Source: Coprinopsis marcescibilis (taxonomy: Eukaryota > Basidiomycota > Agaricomycetes > Agaricales > Psathyrellaceae). Taken from it: a stretch of DNA of 64,000 nt. This document shows positions 31,000 to 40,120 of this stretch, piece by piece; the first letter of the stretch is position 1, and the number at the start of each line of letters is the position of its first letter. A program made the position numbers and the translations under genes. The notes beneath the pieces were generated by a model. That model saw only the letters and a program-made list of their open reading frames with translations, was not told where the DNA came from and searched no databases. The stretch spans positions 186,001 to 250,000 of the forward strand of contig ML210159.1 in assembly GCA_004369085.1 (NCBI GenBank), read 5' to 3'.

Positions 31000-32074
31000 G
31001 ATAGCGTTCAAGTTAGGAAGAGTTCAGAAATCGGTGGGTGCGCACTGCGCAATGCGGCGGAAAGACCCTGGTAAACCGTAAGTCTGTTCAAACCTTGACC
31101 TACTGTAGCAGTCAGGTGGACGGATGTCTAAGACCGACCGTGACTGATTGAGGAATATATGGAGGAAAATGGTCTGAATAATAGCGCTACAGGTCCAACA
31201 ACAAACTAAAAGTATTGGACTGCGGTCAGTGTTGCGACAGATCTGAAGTTGCTGCGATCTTGTCGGCGGACCCGAGACTCGGCTTGCACTGCTTTTACCC
31301 GCTCGGGTGCAATGGTCCGGCGTCTAGAATTTCAATCCCCGCTGGGTTTCCGACCGACGGTGGTTCCGCGGGACTTGACTCGGACTCGACGTTATGCGAT
31401 GCGCGTTGGATGCGCGGTATATCCTTGCTGCGATGTAATCGACCTTGCCCGCTAGTTCCTTCCAACCTCCATATTACTAAGCTAAACATGGGTATGGAGG
31501 TTTCCTTTACATGTCTCCAAATAAAATGAGCCCTTCTAATCACAAATTACAATCCTCTCATCGTACTAGGTCCCAAACTTGGAGTTCGATTGGAATATAC
31601 CTTCATCTCAACTTTCAAGGCGAGCGGTGGAATCCTCACTTTCACAGCTTCCTTACCTTCCAAGCTCCAAGTCCTCATCGATTTTGGTTTGATCAAATTT
31701 TCAAGTTGAGCGGGGATTTGACCGAGGGTCGCTTAGTCGCGGAACGTGGCCCCTGGTTTGAAGTTGGGTATGACAATGTCCCGTTTTGGCACGGGCATAC
31801 TGGTCGGGCTCGGATGCTAAGCACTTCCCTGCAGCCGCTGGCAAATGAAGCGTGAAATGTCCATCATCGCCCATCCCCCACCGACCTCCGAGTTATCCAT
31901 TCTCGGCGTTCATGTGCGCGTACGATGGTCCGCGGACTTTTGTCAAATCTTTATTACTAGACACCAGTCCTGGATCTAACATATAAGTAGTACTAGCATA
32001 GTGTCAATGAGCTGCCAAATTCTAATCAATCCAAATCCAAATCACTCCCACGTCAAGTTTATCGAGCCAAAGCA
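31000..32074. promoter_or_regulatory. central intergenic region of the ABM-like cluster
   Basis: This 1.07 kb separates the minus-strand pair (A, B) from the plus-strand pair (C, D) and must contain the promoters of B and C. A TATAAG box lies at 31982-31987, about 92 bp before the protein C start. A perfect palindrome GTCCGCGGAC lies at about 31928-31937, a plausible site for a dimeric regulator. A 114-codon frame at 31511-31855 is unrecognised and probably chance. Confidence 0.45.
31982..31987 (+). promoter_or_regulatory. TATA box of protein C gene
   Basis: The sequence ACATATAAGTAG is centred about 90 bp upstream of the ATG at 32075, a normal distance for a fungal TATA-containing gene. Confidence 0.5.
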
Positions 32075-32932
32075 ATGTTCTCGTTCTATGCTGCTTCCGT
32101 CTTCTTCCTCTTGCTTGCTCCTCCGGCAATAAATGCGACCCCGCTTTCTGTTCGAACTTATGATGGTATCCTCGGTGGACCTTGCGTTGATATCATCCGA
32201 GTGCCTTCAACCTCCCCATTTACGGCTAGCCTTGAGCAACTTCAAGGACAAATAAGCCATCGTGTGGGGGTTCAAGCACCCACGGGCTTGCTAAGGTACA
32301 TAGAACCATTCAAGGTGAATGATTCCTTGAAGTCACTAATACTGCTTCCTGTAGTGTGCACGCAGGGAGGGCGATTAGTGTCGATAACAGCGAATCTCAG
32401 TGGATCGTGTTTGTCGGTTGGTGCTTTGTTCCGATCTTATGGCCAAGTCTGATGAAACTTCTACCCAGCTATGCAATCGTGTGCTTCAACACCTGCCGAG
32501 GTTGGTCTACTCCAACCGCAGCAGATATCTTTGGCTTCCATACGTCGCATCGAATTGGACGTATACGACCCTGCCGCTTTTGACGCGCCCGTCACGGAAA
32601 TCGCATTCCTGACCTTCAGGCCTGAGACAACACCAGAACAGATTGAGGCAGTAGACGACGCAATCCGAGCGAACGCCGATCAAGCGATAGGGTCTCACCC
32701 TCCTTCAATTCAAGGAAATCTTGTGGATCACCCCGGGGAGTTTGGCATTTTCATTGGTTGGGATTCGAGAGAGGCATGTCGTGTTCTCAGCCGAAGCTCT
32801 ATCCAAGCACTGACATTGACTTAGGCACACGCAGCTAACGGAGAACAGTCTAGCCCCGAGTTCATCCAACTCCTTAATTCTACGATACAGTTCTCGACAC
32901 TTAGCTTTTCCAACTTGAGAAGGATTGTTTAG
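32075..32932 (+). CDS. ABM-like two-lobed protein C, secreted (231 aa)
   Basis: Four exons, join(32075..32295, 32355..32416, 32469..32773, 32825..32932), give 231 aa. Residues 1-21 (MFSFYAASVFFLLLAPPAIN then A) form a clear signal peptide cleaved before TPLSV. The first lobe ends SQWIVFV at a phase-1 intron. The second carries PVTEIAFLTFRPETTPEQIE, GSHPPSIQGNL and FGIFIGWDSRE, then a phase-0 intron and AHAANGEQSSPEFIQLL. The last intron has a GC donor (GCATGT) where paralogue D has GT; without it the frame stops at about 32824. Protein D is a close paralogue over the whole length. Secretion is inferred from the signal peptide, since no membrane anchor follows. Confidence 0.75.
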
Positions 32933-33444
32933 CATGTTCCATGTTGGGTCCCATGTCAGCATGTGGCGTGTTTATCTATTCTATGTTCCTTCTTCAACTG
33001 TTTGAACTGTATTGTATCAGCCTACGAAATGAACGTCTCATTACAGCTCTTTGAGCGCGCATGACGGGTTAGCTGGGCGCTTGTTTAGCCCGATCAGTGA
33101 CATACCTAATTGCCACATGTTCTGAGCCAGGACGCGATTTTTTGAGGCTGCGTGCAATCCCTCACAGTTCAATCCAAACTAAAGAGAATCCTGCAAAATA
33201 TGAGGATCCGATAAAGATTATGCTAGATAAACGTATGACTGCTCATGTCTTCTCATCCCCTGCTCCCTTGCGATCATTGCTTTCCTGACTGGTGTCTGGC
33301 TTGGGCGCCTATCAGAGCGGAGCCACTGCTCTGCCCATCCTGGGGATATTTCTCACAGTCTGTCACATTCTGCTGCCAATTAAATAAGGGTGCCTATTTA
33401 AGGTTCCCAGGGCCAACTCCCCAACAGCTTGTTTCCAACAGTTT
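32933..33444. other. intergenic between proteins C and D
   Basis: This 512 bp holds the 3' UTR of C and the promoter of D. A TATTTAA at 33395-33401 lies about 45 bp before the D start. No gene is seen. Confidence 0.45.
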
Positions 33445-34249
33445 ATGCATTCCCCAGCGTATATTGCTCTTATCGTCTTGGTGTGGATACTATCCGGTGG
33501 AGTTCAATGGGCGGTTGCGAGCGTATCATGCCTCCAAATTGTCGAATTCAAAAGCACCACCGGTCGCATCAACGATGCCTCCAACAATACCAATACCAAT
33601 AGCCAGATCTTGAAGTCTATCCTCCCCAAGTCCATTTTACCTCACAGAGTATACATTGGAAGGGAGCATGAAGAGCGCAACACATGGTTCTTATTTGTCG
33701 GTAAGTAGTTGTTCCATTACCATTGCCTCCCTCACACTGGCTGACTATTCGCGTGCCAGCTTGGATGGGGGCATGCTCACACTCCGCCAGAGGAACAAGT
33801 AGTCTGATATCCGATGCCTCTGCCATCCGCGGCACGGTAACCCTTTCAACTAGGCACGTTGAATTTTTCCAGGGCATCGACTTCGCTGCACTCAATGCTC
33901 CGATTACGGAGATCGCCTTCCTGAGGTTAAGGAACGATGCGCCTCGGGAACAGATAGAGGCATTAGAACAGGCACTTCGTACGGGGGTTGAAGAGGCTGA
34001 AGGATCACACCCTCCTTCCATCCAAGGGCGCGTGAAGGAGTTCCCCAACGATTTGGCGGTCTTTGTAGGGTGGGACTCCAGAGAGGTTCGTCGATAGAGC
34101 TAAGTCTTTTAGATCCAAAGACTGATGGTGCATACCCACAGGCGCATGCAGCCAACGCAGCAAAGCTTACATTGGAATTCCTGCAGTTGTTAGGAGCCAC
34201 CGTAGCGTCTCACACACTCCAATTTTCTGAACTGAATAGAATAATGTAA
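33445..34249 (+). CDS. ABM-like two-lobed protein D, secreted (229 aa)
   Basis: Three exons, join(33445..33700, 33760..34085, 34142..34249), give 229 aa. The N-terminus MHSPAYIALIVLVWILSGGV followed by QWAVAS is a signal peptide. The middle contains ILPHRVYIGREHEER and TWFLFV at a phase-1 intron. The second lobe has APITEIAFLRLRNDAPREQI, GSHPPSIQGRV and LAVFVGWDSRE, then a phase-0 intron and AHAANAAKLTLEFLQLL. Identical phrases in protein C (GSHPPSIQG, GWDSREAHAAN) show a recent tandem duplication. D lacks the first intron of C. It ends 45 bp before the convergent TPR/F-box gene. Function unknown; fold assignment as for the others. Confidence 0.75.
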
Positions 34250-34294
34250 ATAAGGATTAGGGACCGTCTCTCGCTATTATCCACTTCGCCGGTT

Positions 34295-35980
34295 TCATCT
34301 CCTGGTCTTTCTCGTGTCCTTTATGGTCCGATAAACGCATCCGAAATCTGGAACCATGTTCCTAAACCATACCAACTGCCCTGGGTCCACCTCTTCACAT
34401 CCATCCACAGTCAAAGTTTCTATCCTTGAGCACCCTGGCAATTGCTTGCTCGAGTTTCGCGCCCGAACCATTCTAGCCAGCCCGCCAGTCCGCACGCCAT
34501 GACAGCGAGAGAAATTAATATTCTGAAGTTCGGGGCACAGGACATACGGAGTGGAAGGGGTGTCCTGTTCCCCATCGACCCTGGTTGTGAGCTCGACACC
34601 AAATGCGTCAACTACGGTGTCAACTTTGCATGTGATTCCGGTTAAATCCAGTTTCTGAAGGAGGGGAGTGTCCTGTAAAAGCTGGATAAGACATCGAGAG
34701 CTCCCGATCAGGAGACTGTGGAGGGTGAGGTCGGTGAGCTGGGCAACACCGTTGCGGACAAGAGTGTAGATGCTGTCGTCCAGAAATTCCACGTAATATT
34801 GAACGCGTAGAACCTGCAGGTCGGGCATCGGATAAGTCAAAAGGATATTAGTGGCTTTTCTTGCGCGAATAAGTTCCAGCCTCTTCATCTTGACGAGGTT
34901 TCCTGGGTAGCCTGCAAGTTGGCGTGAATCGCCCTCTAGAATCAGGGTTTCGAGCGAGGTAAAGGGTACCAGGGATAGGAGTGTCGGGGACGTCGTCTGG
35001 CGGAGGGATAATGAAACGATCGAGTTGTGAGATAGCTCGTTGAAATGCTCTGGCATCGGTGCTCTCATCAGCGAGAGGTGCTGAATCGGCCATGTCGGTT
35101 CGAACATTCGGTTTCCTCGACTGTCGGAGCTTGAGTCTTGGCTAAAAAATTCGTAACTTTCGAGGGATGTGAGGGCATTGAGCTTGTTGATTCTCCGCAA
35201 ATACTGGCAGAGATCCCACCCTGCGATGGAGCAGATGCGAAGGGTTTCCCATTGCAAGCCCTCGAGACCTTCACCAGACCAACAAGTGTCCAATGCACCA
35301 GGAACAACGCGTAATTCGCGTACCTTTCCATTTGACTGCTCCATCCATAGCTTCGCCTTGGCTTGCTGTCTCGATCGTCCCAAAACTAGTGTCCGCCAGA
35401 AAAGTGGGTTGGAGAAGACGACGGTTCGCCAGTACTGACATACATGGGAGAGTTGGGTAACAGTTGCTGGGTCCACATCCGTGAGGTAAAAGACGATCTC
35501 CGCGAAGAGTTCCAGTGGCAGGATTTCCGAATGGTTTCGTGATTGTCGAATGTATTCCTTCCGTCTCGCGATAATCTTGGATCTGAGAGCTTGCATTTCC
35601 GACCGTTTGGATGAGTTGGCTGAGTCTCCCAGGTTGAGGGCCATGTCGACCATTTTCATGGCATTATCGTACTTGCGCAGGTGATTGAATAACCTTGCAG
35701 CTTTGAGGTAACCTGGCCATTCCGTTGGCGCGAGTTCAATAGTTTTGCGAACATCCTTTAATGCTTCTTGGTGGCGCCCGACTTTCTCAAGAGCTGAGGA
35801 CCTTGCATCGTAGACCAGACAAAGCCTGTCAGGGTTGGCTTCCAACGCCTGCGAGGATATGTAGTAACCATCACGATGCATACGCATGTTGCTTACCTTT
35901 GTGAACGATTCCACTGCTAGTTCTGCCTTTCCCACACGATAATCCTTCATGCCATTCTGAAAATGAACCTTCCAGGACAT
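34295..35980 (-). CDS. TPR / F-box / LRR protein (Pof3/Dia2-like)
   Basis: Two exons on the complement, 35980..35897 and 35848..34295, give 545 aa from ATG 35980 (MSWKVHFQNGMKDYRVGKAE). Residues 1-120 hold TPR motifs (AELAVESFTKALEANPDRLC, HQEALKDVRKTIELAP, YDNAMKMVDMALNLGD). An F-box follows at about 150-200 (EILPLELFAEIVFYLTDVDP, LSHVCQYWRTVVFSNPLFWR). The rest is leucine-rich repeats ending GCEEVDPGQLVWFRNMV. N-terminal TPR, then F-box, then LRR is the layout of fission yeast Pof3 and budding yeast Dia2, the SCF receptors tied to replication-fork and genome stability. That identity is inferred from architecture. The intron is 48 nt, in frame and free of stops, so unspliced mRNA would also be translatable. 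Confidence 0.8.
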   Translation of the reverse strand: MSWKVHFQNGMKDYRVGKAELAVESFTKVSNMRMHRDGYYISSQALEANPDRLCLVYDARSSALEKVGRHQEALKDVRKTIELAPTEWPGYLKAARLFNHLRKYDNAMKMVDMALNLGDSANSSKRSEMQALRSKIIARRKEYIRQSRNHSEILPLELFAEIVFYLTDVDPATVTQLSHVCQYWRTVVFSNPLFWRTLVLGRSRQQAKAKLWMEQSNGKVRELRVVPGALDTCWSGEGLEGLQWETLRICSIAGWDLCQYLRRINKLNALTSLESYEFFSQDSSSDSRGNRMFEPTWPIQHLSLMRAPMPEHFNELSHNSIVSLSLRQTTSPTLLSLVPFTSLETLILEGDSRQLAGYPGNLVKMKRLELIRARKATNILLTYPMPDLQVLRVQYYVEFLDDSIYTLVRNGVAQLTDLTLHSLLIGSSRCLIQLLQDTPLLQKLDLTGITCKVDTVVDAFGVELTTRVDGEQDTPSTPYVLCPELQNINFSRCHGVRTGGLARMVRARNSSKQLPGCSRIETLTVDGCEEVDPGQLVWFRNMVPDFGCVYRTIKDTRKTRR

Positions 35981-36180
35981 TTGTTGGGAAGCAGGGTGGA
36001 ACGGGAAGACCGTCGTGGTGTCGCAGGCCAACGCTGATCAACGCGACTCAAAGTTCCCATCACGGGTGATTAACGCGTCGCACAAGTCACATGCACGTAT
36101 GTGGAAATTATTCAAAGTTCACAAATTTTGTAACTAACTGTATATTCACTGTTTAGTCCGGCCAGCAGCGTTCACCGAAG

Positions 36181-38187
36181 CTTAAGAGATTTCTCTATCG
36201 TCTTTATTCTTTTTGTAACGCCTGAAAATCCATCGCCCCGCATACCAGCCACCAACGATCACAATGAAAGCCCCTACAATCGCGATACCAATCCACCCAG
36301 ATTGCTCCGCTGCCTATTATGAGACCCATTTATTAGAACCCTAGAAAAACGGACATAAATATCGGGGGACCTACGTTTGCCCAGCCTCTCCACCAGCTTC
36401 CCGCCAAACCTCCACCGTCCTCCGCTTCGGCTGCTTCGACGCATTGTGTGCAGTTTTCACCAATCAAGCTTATGATTGTAATCAACGAAATGCTGTAGTA
36501 CGGCGGCCTGTTAACATCGCTCAATGAGACTAGGCGAAGGCGAACACACCTGAATGCAACGAGGATACTTAACACCGTCAAAGTGATGCTAAGGTTCGAC
36601 ATGACATTCATTTTGACCGTCATTGTTCGAGCAGCCACATGATCCTCTGGGGAAGGCTCAACCGTTGACTCAACTTGACTTGTTGCATCACGCTTTTCTT
36701 GAATATCGCTCTCTGCGACTGGCTCCGCGGAAACGACTGGCTTCTTGGTTTCAAAGATTCTCCACCTCTTCTCAGGAAACCCCGTGTACGAGTACAACAT
36801 GATGATGGAGTCAATCGAATCAAGAAGGGTCATCCCAGCGGTGAATAATAGCTAAGTTTCGAATATAAATTGACTGTCCGCAGAGCTTGAGTAGCACTTA
36901 CAGGTAAAATAATGATATGTGACGATGGTACTGTTGTCCCGTTGGACTCTCTCTTTGCAATGGAAGAAATGGCGATCAAAGCAATCGAAGATGCCGTATC
37001 GAACCCTTCAGTATCGTCAGGGCAAGACCTTGAGAAGGGGAAAAGAGCAAATACCAAATCCGAATAAAAGGCCGACTGGGTACATCTGGGATGCCCTACG
37101 ATGTCAAGCAAATCCAGGTGACATCTAGATTTACTCATACCTTCCAGGGTTTGTTCACAAAATTGATGATAGGACCAATGATCTTCAGCATAAACATCTT
37201 CTCCTGCTTCTGTTCGCCGCTCAGCTCAGCATCTTGGTCGGAAAAGTCTGCTTTTTCTTGAGCACTTTGCTATAAGCCGGCGAGCAGAAGGGTGAGCAAA
37301 CAGTCATCCCACAATTTGCCGGTTTGCAAACCTTCTTCCGCCTTTTTAGGATTCGCCATAGAATTACGCTGTTTGCCAGCCCAACAATGAATAGGAATGA
37401 GCCGGCGACAGCAGCCCCTATCATCAATTAAGTGAACACATGCAAATATGCAGTCCGCTTGGGCGCTTACCAACAATGCCACCGACCTCTCCGACTCCGC
37501 CAAGTCTATCGTATACATCGGCCGATATCGCAATCGCAATAGTCTTTGAACAAGTCAGCTCCGAGATCAACGCCAAGTTCCAACATTGCCATTCCTAGTT
37601 CTCACCACAATGAAGACGATTGAACTGTGTCCGAGAGAAAAGAATAATCCGCAAGTCACAGGCAATTGGCCAAGACTTATGAGATTTCTTGTCGCGTTAT
37701 CGATTGCACTGAATGATGGGATTTCGAAAGGTTAAAAGGGCGTCCAAAATCCCCTGATGACGGATGGTCAGCTCTTCATTCAGATTGTTATATCCTGTAA
37801 CGTACATGGTCCACTTCGTAAACTGACCTGATATGATCAGCATCCAGAGCTGATCATTACAGCAAGCTGTTAGTTCCCTCTTTTTAATCTTTGAACGAAG
37901 ATCGCGTACCATGCCTCAATCCAAGGGTCTGATGTCCATGTTAGTAGTAGAGCATTTCACACATAGAAGAGTCGAAGTACCCATGCCAGCAATGCCATAC
38001 TCATGATCTCCCGTGTCTCCTGCTTTTGAACGAACAGGATTGCTGCGACAACCCATAGGACCGTGTTTGCCAGAAATCTAGTAAGGGGAATCAGATCGTC
38101 CTGGTATATGATCTGGCGAGCTACTCACTCTGCCACGAGAAGTAGCAGCGACCGCCCGAACAGAGTGAGCGAAGGTAGCTTGACCAT
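36181..38187 (-). CDS. nic1: high-affinity nickel/cobalt transporter (NicO/NiCoT family)
   Basis: This many-exon gene starts at ATG 38187 (MVKLPSLTLFGRSLLLLVAE). The metal-binding signature reads LGLRHALDADHISAIDNATR once exons 37928..37910 and 37849..37828 are joined, the H-x4-DH motif of NiCoT permeases. Further family phrases are CGLFFSLGHSSIVFIV, AIAISADVYDRLGGVGEVGG, AAVAGSFLFIVGLANSVILW, MYPVGLLFG and GFDTASSIALIAISSIAK. Several transmembrane helices are evident. The C-terminus ends in one more helix (WIGIAIVGAFIVIVGGWYAG) and a basic tail. Fission yeast Nic1 is the best known fungal member and supplies nickel to urease. The two exons coding for the metal motif are only 19 and 22 nt, so automated gene models may lose it. 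Confidence 0.88.
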
Positions 38188-38653
38188 TATGTTGAGCGAA
38201 AGAAAAGCACAAGGTGGACTGAAGCTCTAGGAGTTTCTCCAATTTGTACCCTGGGGCCTGTATATCCATGCCGGACCGACACCCCACAATACCTGTTATC
38301 AGTGTTTCCTGCCGTTTGATAGATTATTCGTTCCTTTTAAAAAACAGAGGTAGATAAGAGCGGTGATGCTGGCATCCGGTAGTTCGGTCGTGATCGCGTA
38401 TAGTATTCTTCGCCAATGGCTGGGCGATCGGAAATTGAATTGGCGTGTCTGAAGCAGTGACGCCATCATGTTTACCGCCTCTTACTCATACAGAGCCACC
38501 TCTAAATGCCTCAACACGCTGCCTCAACGCTCCCAGATCATTGAGCAGCTAAAATGCATACAGGTGGTGGGATAGCCCACAGGTGCGTAGCTTATCACCA
38601 TCTGGGACTATTGCGGGGACAACCGAATACTGATTAGTACCTGCTCCAGCCTT
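38188..38653. promoter_or_regulatory. divergent promoter, nickel transporter / MBOAT
   Basis: There are 466 bp between opposite start codons and no open frame. AT-rich blocks lie near 38330-38350. I see no named regulatory motif. Confidence 0.45.
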
Positions 38654-40032
38654 ATGTCTGGTGTACACGATGTATTCCGAGCCATTGTGCCACACCCGAG
38701 CGACAGAATTCCGTTGACCTGGAGTGTCTCTTGGATTCCAGTTGTCTGCTATTTCCCTTTTGTCTACCTTGCATACCTAGCTCGCCGGCCAGACACTTAT
38801 CTGGCTCGCTTGCTGCTGCTACCGGTCATCGTTACTCTGATCCTGGTCGCAGCATACCGATTCACATGGGTACAACCGGAGCTCAACGTTTACAATTGGG
38901 GTCAATGTAAGTGCCATATCATATTATACGTTCTAAAATATCGAGTTTCAATGAATCCAGGTCTGTTCGCTGCTACTGCCATCGCGAAAGCCCTAGAGTA
39001 CGGCCTCAACCCAGAAGGAATGCTCAAGGTCGGGGAGAGTCGACCCGGTGTCGTGAAAGGCAAAGCAAAAAGCCCTGGAGCTGGACATTCCACTTCAAAC
39101 GGTGATGCGTCGCACAAACCAGAAGCTCACAACGGCATCTACGACGCACTGGAGCTCGCATATACGCTACGCGGATTGAAGTGGAAGTTCGGGCAGGGGA
39201 TGTATATTCCGCCATTCGAACGACCTCTAGAGCGTAGCGCCTTCCTTCGCGCAACCTTCGTTTCATTGGCCAAGAACTTCATCCTCCTCGACCTTCTAGA
39301 TTCCCTCGTCAAGCTCTTCCCAGGAGTCGGAACCCCGGTCGGAGGTTCCATGTTCTATTCTGACCTTTCTCCAATTGCCCGGTACACCGTCGCCACAGTC
39401 ATTCACATCCTGACCGGCGCAGCAATCTTATCAGGGTTTCACATGGTCTACGACCTCATTACTTTCGTCGCCGTAACCCTTTTTGGGAGTTCTCCCCGCT
39501 CGTGGCCACCAGTCATGGACAACCCGTGGATCTCGCAGTCCATGCACGAGTTCTGGTCGAAGCGCTGGCACCAGGTCCTGCGACAGACGTTCTTGGTGTT
39601 TGGTGGGTACCCGGGTAAATGGATCGCAGGGAAGGTCGGAATGGTCTTTGGAGCGTTCATTGCTTCTGGATTGTTCCATGAATGCGCGATGTATTCGATG
39701 GGAAGGGGGTACGACCATAGCGCGACCCTGTTCTTTGGCTCTCAAGGATTGGTGCTGCTGTTGGAACGAATCTGGAAAAAGGTGACTGGTAGGCCGGTCG
39801 GAGGATGGCCTGGACGCCTTTGGGTGTATTTTATCATGTTCGTCGCGGCCCAACCGATGAGTGAGTCTTCTCTTGACCTGCCTACCTTCTCAGCATCTGA
39901 TGCACATCTCCTGAAGCGAACGCGTGGCATCGCCGTGGTCTTGGAGGAAACATGGTAATCCCCCCTTTCATTAGCCCTTTCAGATTATACATATTACCGT
40001 TTGCCCAACGACTGATCGAGAGCCTTCACTGA
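38654..40032 (+). CDS. MBOAT / wax-synthase-like membrane O-acyltransferase
   Basis: Three exons, join(38654..38906, 38961..39860, 39917..40032), give 422 aa. It is a polytopic membrane protein (VCYFPFVYLAYLARR, LLLLPVIVTLILVAAYRF, ARYTVATVIHILTGAAILSG). The signature SQSMHEFWSKRWHQVLRQTF and the later GLFHECAMYSMGRG, with the presumed catalytic His, identify the MBOAT_2 wax-synthase-like family. The C-terminus reads AQPMTNAWHRRGLGGNMVIP when the last acceptor at 39916 is used. An earlier AG at about 39896 leads to a shorter, unrelated end. Mushroom genomes carry many copies, some acetylating secondary metabolites. The substrate here is unknown. Intron 1 is 54 nt, in frame and stop-free. Confidence 0.85.
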
Positions 40033-40077
40033 CCCCGCGGTTCCAAGTTTGATGCCCTAGAAATGCAAATTATATGC

Positions 40078-40093
40078 TATATATATATATATA
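40078..40093. repeat. AT dinucleotide microsatellite
   Basis: An uninterrupted (AT)n run of about 16 bp lies in the short gap between the convergent MBOAT and ctk2 genes. Confidence 0.8.
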
Positions 40094-40120
40094 GACGGAG
40101 CCTTTCTTAAAACCCGAATG

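Noticed and set aside
31511..31855. 114-codon frame in the centre of the ABM-like cluster
   Set aside because: No motif, no splice signals that extend it, and no similarity to the neighbours; it is likely chance in a promoter region.
40078..40093. AT run as a functional element
   Set aside because: It is a simple microsatellite between two convergent genes; nothing else supports a function.
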